Origin: Candidatus Francisella endociliophora
Lineage (GTDB): Bacteria; Pseudomonadota; Gammaproteobacteria; Francisellales; Francisellaceae
Reading direction: 5' to 3'
NCBI RefSeq assembly: GCF_000764555.1
Contig: NZ_CP009574.1
Span: 310,001-374,000 of the forward strand
Length of the DNA stretch: 64,000 bases
In this document: piece by piece, positions 55,904 through 64,000 of the stretch
How the letters are laid out: the number at the start of each line of letters is the position of its first letter
Position numbering within the stretch: the first letter of the stretch is position 1
Notes under the pieces: model-generated
The model's input: the letters and a program-made list of their open reading frames with translations, nothing else
Told to the model about the DNA's origin: nothing
The model's database searches: none
Position numbers and translations under genes: made by a program

Positions 55904-57134
55904 ACTTATCCGCTCACAAAAAAAGCTTTTATTAGTTAGTATTGCTATTATATCTGGACTAATTGTTATACAGTTTTCGTATGTTGGTTATGTAGTAAAT
56001 TCGGGTACTGATGTAGCTGCAGAACGTATAGTTGTCCCACTAAAAAAATCTAAACAGTCAAAAGATAATTTACTGCTTAATGATATTGAAAGGACAGATT
56101 TTAAAAAAGCCCTACACAATCTATATCGTAGTTTTACAATATATTCTAAACAGCCAGTATGTACAAAACATGAGCTTAGCAAGCTTATAAATAAATATGA
56201 AGTTCTTGTACAAAGCTGTGAAAGTATTCAGGTTTCAAACAATGTTTGGGTTAATACTTTATACAAATCACAATACGCATTAACCTATCCTATCAATATT
56301 ACTTTTGGATTAATTGCATTAGTCTTTTTTATATTACTTATAATATTTTTTATACAGCTTGCTTGGCGTATTCCTTATCTTGAATTTCAACAGTTTGCTT
56401 TTGAGATGGGTATGTACTTCCAATCAAAATCATTAAAAAAACATAAAGGCAAATTGCTTAGTTCAACTGTTGCTACGTTTGATTTTATGCAAAATCGAGT
56501 TAATCATATTATCGAATATCAAAATAAACTACTGGCTATGACATGCCACGATATTCGAACTCCTCTAGCAAGAATCCAAGCAAGAAGACTAACAGATTTA
56601 GAAAATTCTTTGAACAATAAAGATCTCAACGATATTGAAGAGATTAATCAAATGTTAGATGATTTAGTACTTTTTTCAAAAGAAAATTGGCTAGCTGGTA
56701 TATCACCAGAAAAAGTAAGTATTAGTGAATTTATAGATGACATTGTTAATGAGTATATTGAACTTGATAAAGATATACGCCTAATAAATCAGCTTTATGA
56801 TGACCTCTATTTAGAAATAAAAAAACCTGCATTAAAAAGAGCTATATCAAATATTATAAACAATGGCTTTAAGCATGGAAATCAAGTCAAAATTTATATT
56901 AATGATATAGATAACAATGCTTATAAACTTATTATACAAATTCAAGATAATGGTCCTGGAATTCCAGATGATGAAATAACAAAAGTATTTGAACCATTCT
57001 ATACAGGCTCTTCAGCAAAAAAAGGCAATGGTTTAGGTCTAACAGTTTGTAAAGAAATAATTGAAGCACATCAAGGCGAGCTATATTTAAAAAATAATGT
57101 AGAAGGAGGATTAAATGTCACAATCAAATTATAA
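55884..57134 (+). CDS. Sensor histidine kinase
   Basis: Encodes 416 residues. Two membrane helices (about 15-40 and 138-163) enclose a periplasmic sensor region of about 95 residues containing CTKHELSK and VQSCESIQ, a possible disulphide. The HisKA domain has CHDIRTPLARIQARR with His 222, and the ATPase domain has the N box NIINNGFKHGN, DNGPGIPDDE and GNGLGLTVCKEII. The signal is unknown. The gene overlaps both neighbours by 20 nt, so the three products are made together. Confidence 0.94.
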   Translation: MNISLRKLIRSQKKLLLVSIAIISGLIVIQFSYVGYVVNSGTDVAAERIVVPLKKSKQSKDNLLLNDIERTDFKKALHNLYRSFTIYSKQPVCTKHELSKLINKYEVLVQSCESIQVSNNVWVNTLYKSQYALTYPINITFGLIALVFFILLIIFFIQLAWRIPYLEFQQFAFEMGMYFQSKSLKKHKGKLLSSTVATFDFMQNRVNHIIEYQNKLLAMTCHDIRTPLARIQARRLTDLENSLNNKDLNDIEEINQMLDDLVLFSKENWLAGISPEKVSISEFIDDIVNEYIELDKDIRLINQLYDDLYLEIKKPALKRAISNIINNGFKHGNQVKIYINDIDNNAYKLIIQIQDNGPGIPDDEITKVFEPFYTGSSAKKGNGLGLTVCKEIIEAHQGELYLKNNVEGGLNVTIKL

Positions 57135-58212
57135 ATCCTCTCTTTTAAACCTAGTAATGCTTTTATCATTTGTCTTGATAGCAAAAGTAGCTTTTGTGAT
57201 TTATGTTTCTTATATAGTTAAATTCTATGCTTTTCATGACGTGTATTACAACCAGCACTTATACGTTAAAGGGTATCATTTCTTATTTCTAGGTTTTTTT
57301 TCGATAGGTTTCTTCTTTTTACCATTTTTACATTTACTTACTCGCTCTATTGATCATCGCAAAATTTTAAGGCTCTGTCTGATACTTCAAGGATCTGGTG
57401 TTATAGCTTTTATTTTAGCTCCTAGCTTACTTACTTTACTTATTTCTGCTGCTGCTATGTCGTTAGTCAATATAGTTATTATATTAGCTGTAGTGCAAGT
57501 TTCTCTAATCTCAAAACGACGCCACCAATTATGGGCTCTCGCATTAATACATGCTTTTGGTTTTACATTTGCTCTAGAAATATATCAAAGCCTATACCCT
57601 GTAAATACTAATATTCAATATATCCTTTACGGATGTGTAGCATTGATATTAATAAATTTCATATTACTTAATCTTATACAATTTGGTATATATAAAAATA
57701 GTAAGTCTAAAAATATTCTTGAGTACTATTTCATAGGTATATTTTCTATAGTAAAACATAGTAGGACATTTTTACTACACACTGTTATATTAGTAACTAT
57801 GACATGCTTATATGTGTATATAGAAATGCTCAAACTTAGTAGCGTATATGTCAACGTGACTCATATGCCTAATATAGCAATCTCTTTACCAATTAGTACC
57901 ATAATTATAATAACTCTCTGTTATATAGATAGTAACAAATTGAAACTAATTTTCTTTGCAATATTTACAGTAATATCAATATCACTATCTTTAATAATTA
58001 TAATATTAATACCTGAACACATATTTAATCATAATAGTTTTAGAGGAGTCTTAATTGCTGATCGAGCTCTTAGTTTATCACTACTATCAATATGGATAGC
58101 TTATATTATTAGAAACTTTTTAGAAGTATTCAAAAAAGCATCCGTATTTTCATTTAGTGCTCTTTATTTAATATGTAATGTTCTAATTTGGTTATTTGGC
58201 AGACTTTTTTAA
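57115..58212 (+). CDS. Membrane protein, MFS-transporter-like
   Basis: Encodes 365 residues with a GGAGGA site inside the end of the kinase gene. About ten to eleven hydrophobic segments are present throughout. Between helices 2 and 3 the segment SIDHRKILRLCLILQGSG resembles the loop of major facilitator proteins. It is shorter than a usual 12-helix transporter. Co-translation with the two-component system suggests it either supplies or senses the signal, or exports a compound. Specific substrate is unknown. Confidence 0.75.
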   Translation: MSQSNYKSSLLNLVMLLSFVLIAKVAFVIYVSYIVKFYAFHDVYYNQHLYVKGYHFLFLGFFSIGFFFLPFLHLLTRSIDHRKILRLCLILQGSGVIAFILAPSLLTLLISAAAMSLVNIVIILAVVQVSLISKRRHQLWALALIHAFGFTFALEIYQSLYPVNTNIQYILYGCVALILINFILLNLIQFGIYKNSKSKNILEYYFIGIFSIVKHSRTFLLHTVILVTMTCLYVYIEMLKLSSVYVNVTHMPNIAISLPISTIIIITLCYIDSNKLKLIFFAIFTVISISLSLIIIILIPEHIFNHNSFRGVLIADRALSLSLLSIWIAYIIRNFLEVFKKASVFSFSALYLICNVLIWLFGRLF

Positions 58213-58267
58213 AACTTTTACATTGTTTAATAAAATTTAGCCCATTTACTAATCTTATTCTTAAACA

Positions 58268-58440
58268 TCCAAAGATTGCCTAATAGTTTCTATATGTCGA
58301 TGAGTTATTTAAAAAGGAGCTTTAAACATATAATATATCCACTAGGCAATTTGGGTATTCTAATTAGAAAATATTCTTTGTATTGACTAACTACTAAATC
58401 AACTTCTTATATCAACACTCTAGAGAGTACTTACTAAGGA
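58268..58440 (-). ncRNA. Predicted small RNA from array B
   Basis: Array B carries the same operators and a TATAAT in the same place as at the three protein genes, but the minus strand downstream has no ORF longer than about six codons and stops in all frames. The RNA would include the palindrome ACTCTCTAGAGT and end in the large inverted repeat at 58275-58350 (ATTGCCTA/TAGGCAAT with inner TATATG/CATATA arms). There is no long T-run after the structure. The 3' end is therefore uncertain. Confidence 0.35.
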
Positions 58441-58445
58441 GTGCA

Positions 58446-58511
58446 ATTATAGCCAATCAAAAAGCAAAAGTATGTTTCAAAGGCGTAACAATATGTAACA
58501 TTTTTGTTACA
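58446..58511 (-). promoter_or_regulatory. Operator-promoter array B, without a protein gene
   Basis: GTAAC at 58485, TGTAAC at 58494-58499 and GTTACA at 58506-58511 are followed on the minus strand by TTGAAACATACTTTT and a perfect TATAAT at 58451-58446, 23 nt after TTGAAA. The spacing is identical to arrays C and D. Confidence 0.65.
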
Positions 58512-58545
58512 TTGAAGATATTAAGATAAATCTTGGATTAGAAAA

Positions 58546-58983
58546 CTAAAGCTCGATAGATAACTTCTCAAGCTTGATATTATTAAAACTAGGATTCAGA
58601 GTTGTATCTTTATTAGATTGTGATTTTATAATAAAGCTAATATTTTTAGTCTTTTTTAAAAACCTATTTATAAAACTTTTCTTACAGTTATTTTCTAATA
58701 ATCTAACTTCTTGACCTACTATAAGCTCTAAATCTTTCCAAGCATTTTTTACTAAAACCTTAACATCATCATTAGGAATCCTATTTAAAACATGTTCTAG
58801 ATTTACTTCTTGTATAGAGTTTTTATTATCTGAATTATAGTTTGATCCTATTATTGATAATAAAACTCTCGTTCCTTGATTTTGCTTTATAGTATAGTAC
58901 ACATTAGACAGTCTCTCCTTAGAATAACTTATGCCACTAAAAAGATGCTGAGTAAAACTACTATTATATATTTGAATAATCAT
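58546..58983 (-). CDS. Protein of unknown function
   Basis: Encodes 145 residues after a good AAGGAGC site. It has no signal peptide. The sequence is Lys/Asn/Ser-rich, with segments such as VLLSIIGSNY and LKKTKNISFIIKSQSNKD. No family is recognised. It lies 72 nt downstream of the chitin-binding-like gene on the same strand, with the palindrome TTGACACTGTCAA (58996-59008) in between. It could be read from array C together with that gene. Confidence 0.65.
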   Translation of the reverse strand: MIIQIYNSSFTQHLFSGISYSKERLSNVYYTIKQNQGTRVLLSIIGSNYNSDNKNSIQEVNLEHVLNRIPNDDVKVLVKNAWKDLELIVGQEVRLLENNCKKSFINRFLKKTKNISFIIKSQSNKDTTLNPSFNNIKLEKLSIEL

Positions 58984-59055
58984 GTATTTAGCTCCTTGAC
59001 ACTGTCAAAGCTTAATAGAAATACTAAAAATTTTGCTTATGATTCTAAAGATTCA

Positions 59056-59814
59056 TTAAGATCGTCTACAAGGAGAAGTTTTTTTATCAATATCTCCAGC
59101 TACACCATTGTAAGTTGCCCAAGGCTCTTGTTCACCAGTATCCGCTATTTGCTCATCAGGAGCAGCAGTCCAATTAGTAGTTCCGCATGCTGCATAGTAT
59201 TTGCCTTCATAAGAAACAAAAGCGTATGACTTACCACTCCAATCGCCATTATGATACTCATTACCACCTTTATGCCAATCACCAACATATTCCATCTTCA
59301 CAGTATCTGTAACTGGAGAAGGAGTATCTCCTCCTGTTAATGTAATAGTTACATTTGAAGGATCACTAGAACCTAATGCACATGTAACTCCTGTACCACC
59401 ATGCGTTTCAGCTTTACATATACCACTAGCCGTAACTTTACCTGCTGGAGTTAATACTGCTTGATATGAACCTGTCCCAAAAGATCCTTTAACTTCTACT
59501 TTAACATCTTGCCACGCCTCTGAATAAGTTTGTGGAGTTAACTGTAATGTAAAATTACTTGAAGACTTAACAAGAGAGCCAAAAGACTGCTGACTTGGAA
59601 CACTTGCTGCTGTTTTTATTTCAGTCGCATCTTCTATTCTTACAGATGATACTGAAGTGCTAGATCCAGCTTCAGCCTTTTCATCAATAACAGGTTGAGT
59701 AGAATAAATTCTAGAATCAACTTTACTGTTATTTACTAACTCTAGAGTATAAGAGTAAGCTGAAGTACTGATAGCTAAAGGTGCTAAAAGACAAAGTGAT
59801 TTATAAAGTTTCAT
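59056..59814 (-). CDS. Exported protein with carbohydrate-binding (CBM5/12-like) C-terminus
   Basis: Encodes 252 residues with a signal peptide (cleavage near STSAYS). The middle (about 20-165) is Ser/Thr/Val-rich and beta-like. The C-terminus reads VGDWHKGGNEYHNGDWSGKS, YAFVSYEGKYYAAC and EPWATYN, which resembles the aromatic pattern of chitin-binding CBM5/12 modules (W..Y..GD.V.Y.GK.Y.A...W). The protein may attach to chitin or other polysaccharides. It has operator-promoter array C upstream. Confidence 0.75.
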   Translation of the reverse strand: MKLYKSLCLLAPLAISTSAYSYTLELVNNSKVDSRIYSTQPVIDEKAEAGSSTSVSSVRIEDATEIKTAASVPSQQSFGSLVKSSSNFTLQLTPQTYSEAWQDVKVEVKGSFGTGSYQAVLTPAGKVTASGICKAETHGGTGVTCALGSSDPSNVTITLTGGDTPSPVTDTVKMEYVGDWHKGGNEYHNGDWSGKSYAFVSYEGKYYAACGTTNWTAAPDEQIADTGEQEPWATYNGVAGDIDKKTSPCRRS

Positions 59815-59850
59815 ATCATTTTCCTTAATCAGGGTTTAACTTCAATTACC

Positions 59851-59916
59851 ATTCTAATTAATCATAAAGAAAAAGTATGTTTCAAATAAGTAACAATATG
59901 TAACATTTTTGTTACA
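59851..59916 (-). promoter_or_regulatory. Operator-promoter array C, before the chitin-binding-like gene
   Basis: GTAAC at 59890, TGTAAC at 59899-59904 and GTTACA at 59911-59916, then on the minus strand TTGAAACATACTTTT and TAGAAT at 59856-59851, 23 nt after TTGAAA. The start codon at 59814 is 37 nt further. It also lies about 93 nt before the divergent CBM9-like gene. Confidence 0.7.
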
Positions 59917-60008
59917 ATAAAATTTATAATTTTATTATTTACATATTTTCTATTACATAGTTTAATACCTATCACTCTACATTTATATACTATAAATAAG
60001 GTCTTAAA

Positions 60009-60737
60009 ATGAAACAGAACCTCATAAAATTAATACTTATATATACATGTTTACAAGCTACCATATATGCTAATACCTCAAACAAAACTATTAAACTTAA
60101 TAAAGATATAACTACAAAAATATCATCTAATTTCTATAATATTCAGACAGGTACAAAAAATTATGATTTCCCAACAGAGGTGAGCATAACACCTAAAACT
60201 ACTGGTATAAAAATTAATTTTAAAAATGATGGCAGTAAATTTGTTTATCAAAATGATAATACAACTAACAATAGTGAACTATACGATCAAGAAGTCTTCG
60301 AAGTATTTATTCACTCTGGAGATAAAGTTTCAAATCAATATTTTGAATTTGAACTGAATCCAAATGCTGCTTTATTTAATGCTTATATAAAAAAGGCAGG
60401 AAAAGAAGCGTATTTTTTAGATGCTTCATCACAAAGTAATGACAAAACTACAAAACATACAACTTATAACAAGCTTGCATGGCAAGTAACCAAAGATTCC
60501 CAAAAAGGAAGCTTTTCTGGAGAGTTATTTATTCCATACTCTTTAATTAATAAGTCACAATGTTACAGAGCAAATTTTTTAAGGATCGCGTCCTATACTG
60601 ATCATTCAGAAGAGAAAAACTGGAAATGTAATATAAACACTTGCTCATACTTAGCTTTTAACCCTACATATAGTACAACTTTTCATATCCCTGATAAAAT
60701 GGTGATTTTGGATATTGATTCTAATAATTTAGTCTAA
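60009..60737 (+). CDS. Exported CBM9-like protein
   Basis: Encodes 242 residues with a signal peptide (cleavage near TIYANT). The domain of about 40-240 follows the carbohydrate-binding family 9-like (DOMON-related) pattern: YDQEVFEVFI near 94-103, YFEFELNPNAALFNAYI, WQVTKDSQKGSFSGELFIPYSLI and a final strand with TTFHIP. Such domains bind sugars or small aromatic ligands in the periplasm or outside the cell. It is divergent from the chitin-binding-like gene and may share array C. Confidence 0.75.
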   Translation: MKQNLIKLILIYTCLQATIYANTSNKTIKLNKDITTKISSNFYNIQTGTKNYDFPTEVSITPKTTGIKINFKNDGSKFVYQNDNTTNNSELYDQEVFEVFIHSGDKVSNQYFEFELNPNAALFNAYIKKAGKEAYFLDASSQSNDKTTKHTTYNKLAWQVTKDSQKGSFSGELFIPYSLINKSQCYRANFLRIASYTDHSEEKNWKCNINTCSYLAFNPTYSTTFHIPDKMVILDIDSNNLV

Positions 60738-61035
60738 GAAATAAAACATATGACTAACTTAACTGTATCATTAGACTATAAAATTAATATTGTATGCTAT
60801 TTATAATAAAAAAATAAGCGTCTATCTTTGTATATATACCAACAATACCTCTTTAATATAGTTTAACATCGCTGTAAATAACAACTTCTCAAATCTTATA
60901 AGCCCCGAGTATCTTATGTATGTATAGCGTTTTAAATGAAAAGAATGTTAAAATGGTTTGCACTTATAGCAAAATAATCAGATTTAAGGTACCTATTATA
61001 CTTAATTTAAATACAAGTTGTTAAAAATAATATAG
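60738..61035. other. Intergenic region without a recognised feature
   Basis: About 300 nt between two convergent genes. I see scattered AT-rich sequence, several stop codons in all frames, and no clear repeat, promoter or structural RNA. Confidence 0.5.
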
Positions 61036-62031
61036 TTAATTTGCAGGTGGAGTATTTTCTTCAACATATTTAATACTATCTTCATATGTATAAAGTATAA
61101 TTAACTTATCATCATCAATAATAAGTTCAGGGTGGCTGGACTTCTTAGGACCGAAGTTTTTAATAGCTATTTTTTTCTTCTCTACAGGGTCAAAAGTTTG
61201 TAGATATAAGTAGTTATTGTAACTCGCAACCGTTACAAATTTATTGTGTTCACTATTTGGCAACACTTTAGCAGAAAGATAAGTGTTAGCATCAACTTTT
61301 GACCAGCCACTAGCAATACTACTACCTTTATATGTATATATGTTATAATCATAAATACTAATTTCATCATTCGAAATACCTAATAAAGCAACATTACTAT
61401 CTTCAACATATAAAGGATTATTTTCAACATATAAAGGTTGAAACATTCTATATTTCTCATAGCTACCACCAATAGCGCGATAAAAGCTAGGATAAGGTTT
61501 GATGATTTCAAACTCTAATCCTTTATAGCTTATATGCACTTCATAAACCTTATCACCTACTACCAAAATATTTGATTCCATGCCGACACTATATTTTTCG
61601 TATTCAGTTGCTACCATTGTTTCCATGTCTATTACGTCTATTGTAAAATAACTTAGTTCTGAAGTTATTTTAGGTTTTACATCAGATGTACATGTACCTA
61701 TCACTTCTTGTTTACCATCTTCTTTATTTAAAGTAGCTAATGATAAAATAGTATTACATGATGACCCTCTAAATAATCCTAAGTCTTTTATGCTATTGCC
61801 ATTATCACTAACAAGTAAAGTTTGGACATATTCTGGATATTTTCCTTCATCTTCACATTTATTTCTATTTATAGCAACAAGATAAGTGCCTTTTTTTAAA
61901 AGTGTAATTTTTGAATTAACACCTTCTCCAATAGTTAAATCACTTTTTGAATTATTATCATTTGCTATTGCAAGAGTACTCCCTGTTACAATTAGCATAA
62001 ATAAAATTATTTTTATTTTTTTTATCATCAT
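61036..62031 (-). CDS. Exported protein, possible beta-propeller
   Basis: Encodes 331 residues with a signal peptide (cleavage near AIANDN). The mature part is a series of short strands and loops, with segments such as KVYEVHISYKG, NVALLGISNDEISIYDYN and NNYLYLQTFDPVEKK, that suggest repeated four-stranded blades. Two pairs of cysteines are seen (NKCEDE, SSCNT, GTCTS). No family is recognised. No array of the local regulon is found upstream. It may still be linked to the VirK-like gene that is 112 nt upstream. Confidence 0.7.
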   Translation of the reverse strand: MMIKKIKIILFMLIVTGSTLAIANDNNSKSDLTIGEGVNSKITLLKKGTYLVAINRNKCEDEGKYPEYVQTLLVSDNGNSIKDLGLFRGSSCNTILSLATLNKEDGKQEVIGTCTSDVKPKITSELSYFTIDVIDMETMVATEYEKYSVGMESNILVVGDKVYEVHISYKGLEFEIIKPYPSFYRAIGGSYEKYRMFQPLYVENNPLYVEDSNVALLGISNDEISIYDYNIYTYKGSSIASGWSKVDANTYLSAKVLPNSEHNKFVTVASYNNYLYLQTFDPVEKKKIAIKNFGPKKSSHPELIIDDDKLIILYTYEDSIKYVEENTPPAN

Positions 62032-62142
62032 TTAATTTCCTACTTTTTACTTAATTTTCATAATTTAGATATTTTCTAAAAAACATAATACTTATAACTA
62101 ATTCAAGTTCTAAATAACATTGAAGAATCTTGTTTGAACACC

Positions 62143-62577
62143 TTATGAGTAAACTTTTGCAGCATTTCCTAACTTGCAGATAAACTTTTTAGTCATACCA
62201 TTTATTTCCTTATATGACTGAGCATCTAAAACTCTAAATGTCATTTCAACTTCATCATTATTATTAATACTATATGCATTGTTCTCAATAACAGGGATGC
62301 TAGATTCTATATGATGATCATTAAGTAATTGCTGAGAAAATACTATTCTATTTCCTACATTCATTATTGTTGTAGGTCTTATATATCCATTAATTTCAGT
62401 ATAGTCATTAGTACCAGAATAGACTTCACACTTATTTAATGAAAAAACTAATGTAATTTGATTACCTAATTTCACTGCCTTATTTATATCATCATAACTT
62501 TTTAATTCTTGTGATACAGCACACGAAAAAAAAGAAAAAGTTCCTACTATTGCCGCTAATTTATAAAGTAATTTCAT
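62143..62577 (-). CDS. VirK-like exported protein
   Basis: Encodes 144 residues with a signal peptide ending FFSCAVSQ; the cysteine there is a weak lipobox. The mature protein follows the VirK family pattern: LKSYDDINKAVKLGNQITLVFSLNKC near the N-terminus, conserved His and Tyr positions, and FICKLG near the end. VirK proteins are periplasmic and named from plant and animal pathogens, but their biochemical role is unknown. Array D lies immediately upstream. Confidence 0.78.
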   Translation of the reverse strand: MKLLYKLAAIVGTFSFFSCAVSQELKSYDDINKAVKLGNQITLVFSLNKCEVYSGTNDYTEINGYIRPTTIMNVGNRIVFSQQLLNDHHIESSIPVIENNAYSINNNDEVEMTFRVLDAQSYKEINGMTKKFICKLGNAAKVYS

Positions 62578-62625
62578 ATGCTTATAATTTCCTCTTATTC
62601 AACAAATGTTTAATTGCGGAGATGG

Positions 62626-62691
62626 ATTATAATTAACAAAAGAAGAAAAGTATGTTTCAAATAAGTAACAGTGTGTAACATTTTTGTTACA
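62626..62691 (-). promoter_or_regulatory. Operator-promoter array D, before the VirK-like gene
   Basis: GTAAC at 62665, TGTAAC at 62674-62679 and GTTACA at 62686-62691, then TTGAAACATACTTTT and a perfect TATAAT at 62631-62626, 23 nt after TTGAAA. The start codon at 62577 is 49 nt further. It is almost identical in sequence to array C over about 35 nt. Confidence 0.7.
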
Positions 62692-62732
62692 TAAAATAAT
62701 AAAAATGAATAGTTAAAAATTCTTTGAGGAAA

Positions 62733-64000
62733 TCACCCAAACATCTCCTTTAAGGCTGATAAGCTTTGCTTTGAATTTTCTTTACGAGTCTCAGCACACT
62801 CTTTTTCTGTACCAACCCAATATAAGTCAGTTTCAGGTAACTCATCTATAAATCTACTTGGTATTGATATCTGCTTCTCACCGAACTTTTTACGATGTTT
62901 TGTCATTGTTATAGTAAGATTCTCTTTAGCTCTTGTAATAGCTACATACGCAAGGCGTCTTTCATCTTCGATTGACTCTTCTTCAATACTTTGTTGGTGC
63001 GGTAAAATGCCTTCTTCCATACCCATTATATAAACTTTTTTAAATTCAAGCCCTTTGGATGCATGCATAGTTATTATTTGCACTTGATTATCATTTTTAT
63101 CTTCATTATCACGATCTAAAATATCAATAAGAAGCATTTTATTTAAAACTGCAGATAAGGACTCTAAACCTTTATAAGATTCATCTTCAAGTTGCTTCGC
63201 TATCCAACTAATAACCTCTATAACATTAGCATATCTAAACTCTGCTTGCTTTTCAGATGAACTAGAATCTATCAACCACTGTCTATATGAGATATTATCA
63301 ACAAAATCATTAATGATTTTCTTTAACTCCCCAGATGAAATACTAGTATGTATCTTTTGCTGAGTATTTATAATCAAATCTTTGAAGTTCAATAGCTTTT
63401 TCTTTGTTAAATCACGAATGTCTATAGCATCAAGATTGTATAAGGTATGAAAAAAACTACAATGATACTCACTAGCATATTCACCAAGTTTATGGATAGT
63501 TGCACTGCCAACTTCTCTTTTTGGAGTATTTACTACGCGTAGAAATGCCCTATCATCATCAGGGTTTACAATCAGTCGTAAATAAGAAATTATATCTTTG
63601 ATTTCAGACTTTGAGAAAAAAGAACTACCACCACTAATCGTATATGGTATTTTGTGCATTTGCATATATCTCTCAAGCAAAAATGCCTGATAATTACTAC
63701 GAATCAAGATAGCATAATCAGAGTTCATTGATTTGGTTTTGACTCTATCAAAGAATATATCACTAGCGATAAACTGAGCTTCATCTTCATCATTAACCAA
63801 ACTTATTAATTTTATTTGCTCACCATAATCTTTTGATGACCAAAGTTTTTTTTCAAAGATATGACTATTATTTTCAATTAGTTTATTGGCAATATTCAAA
63901 ATCCTACCAGTAGAACGATAGTTTTGTTCAAGCTTAATTACTTTTAAATCTGGAAAATCTTCCTGCAAGTGGCGTAGATTCTCAGGTCTAGAACCTCGCC
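62733..64000 (-). CDS. rep: Rep-type DNA helicase (UvrD family), 5' end outside window
   Basis: The frame is open to the right edge, continuing upstream of an internal TTG as GSRPENLRHLQEDFP, so about 421 C-terminal residues are seen and the N-terminal ATPase motifs are missing. Visible motifs are KLEQNYRSTGRIL (motif IV region), ITMHASKGLEFKKVYIMGMEEGILPH (motif V) and ERRLAYVAITRAKENLTIT (motif VI). The ending near SRFIDELP resembles Rep more than UvrD. It is a 3'-5' DNA helicase in replication restart. Confidence 0.93.
   Translation of the reverse strand, partial: RGSRPENLRHLQEDFPDLKVIKLEQNYRSTGRILNIANKLIENNSHIFEKKLWSSKDYGEQIKLISLVNDEDEAQFIASDIFFDRVKTKSMNSDYAILIRSNYQAFLLERYMQMHKIPYTISGGSSFFSKSEIKDIISYLRLIVNPDDDRAFLRVVNTPKREVGSATIHKLGEYASEYHCSFFHTLYNLDAIDIRDLTKKKLLNFKDLIINTQQKIHTSISSGELKKIINDFVDNISYRQWLIDSSSSEKQAEFRYANVIEVISWIAKQLEDESYKGLESLSAVLNKMLLIDILDRDNEDKNDNQVQIITMHASKGLEFKKVYIMGMEEGILPHQQSIEEESIEDERRLAYVAITRAKENLTITMTKHRKKFGEKQISIPSRFIDELPETDLYWVGTEKECAETRKENSKQSLSALKEMFG

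Larger units (their letters stand above)
58213..58545. other. Gene-free stretch between the transporter-like gene and a hypothetical gene
   Basis: No protein gene is supported. The region holds the inverted repeat 58275-58350, which could terminate the plus-strand operon or be the end of a minus-strand RNA, and the operator-promoter array at 58446-58511. Confidence 0.6.

Noticed and set aside
62626-62660. TTGAAA in the four arrays as a -35 hexamer
   Set aside because: It is 22-23 nt from the -10 in all four, too long for direct sigma70 recognition; it is better read as part of the regulator site in an activator-dependent promoter.
1-64000. tRNA, rRNA genes, insertion sequences or integrases
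   Set aside because: No cloverleaf or rRNA sequence and no transposase or integrase reading frame was recognised in the window.

Overview
The window is AT-rich bacterial chromosome (roughly one third G+C by eye) dominated by a complete type VI secretion system (T6SS). Housekeeping genes on the right (RdgC, the tRNA hydroxylase TrhO, CvfB, a Rep-type helicase) point to a gammaproteobacterium. The base composition and codon style suit a Francisella-like or other Thiotrichales lineage, but this is inference. The T6SS is of the ordinary Hcp/VgrG/ClpV type with all core subunits, not the reduced Francisella pathogenicity island type.

Layout. 1-3300: a 3' gene end, a secreted protein that may be an immunity factor, a small gene with a long structured leader, a lipoprotein and a small exported protein. 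3390-17580: a plus-strand T6SS operon with a candidate tip protein, ClpV, a PpkA-like kinase, a small membrane protein, a VgrG fused to a lipase-like domain, a candidate immunity lipoprotein, a small spike-like protein and a 1242-residue candidate effector. 17580-27200: an accessory region made by duplication. It holds Sel1-repeat proteins, paired proteins of unknown family, membrane proteins, an orphan C-terminal copy of the effector, a second leader plus small gene, and many short palindromic repeats. 27200-48650: a long minus-strand T6SS operon reading from hcp through pppA, tagH, tssJ, tssK, tssL, two tssM paralogs, tssA, tssB, tssC, tssE, tssF and tssG to a DUF2169 protein and a pentapeptide-repeat protein. 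48870-49480: a divergent DUF3540-like spike accessory gene. 49580-54280: housekeeping genes and a periplasmic phytochelatin-synthase-like enzyme. 54270-62580: a two-component system with a membrane transporter-like gene, surrounded by exported proteins (DUF285 repeats, chitin-binding-like, CBM9-like, VirK-like). The right edge is a Rep helicase.

How it works together. TssJLM forms the envelope complex, TssK/E/F/G/A the baseplate and cap, TssB/C the sheath, Hcp the tube, VgrG and accessory proteins the spike, and ClpV recycles sheath. PpkA, PppA and the FHA protein form a phosphorylation switch. DUF2169, DUF3540 and pentapeptide proteins are typical cargo-loading accessories.

The points most worth attention are these: tandem TssM paralogs, one with a destroyed P-loop; a duplicated, mosaic effector/Sel1 cassette; four near-identical operator-promoter arrays around the two-component system, one of which drives no ORF and so predicts a small RNA; and two copies of a promoter plus roughly 265-280 nt structured leader in front of a small unknown gene family.
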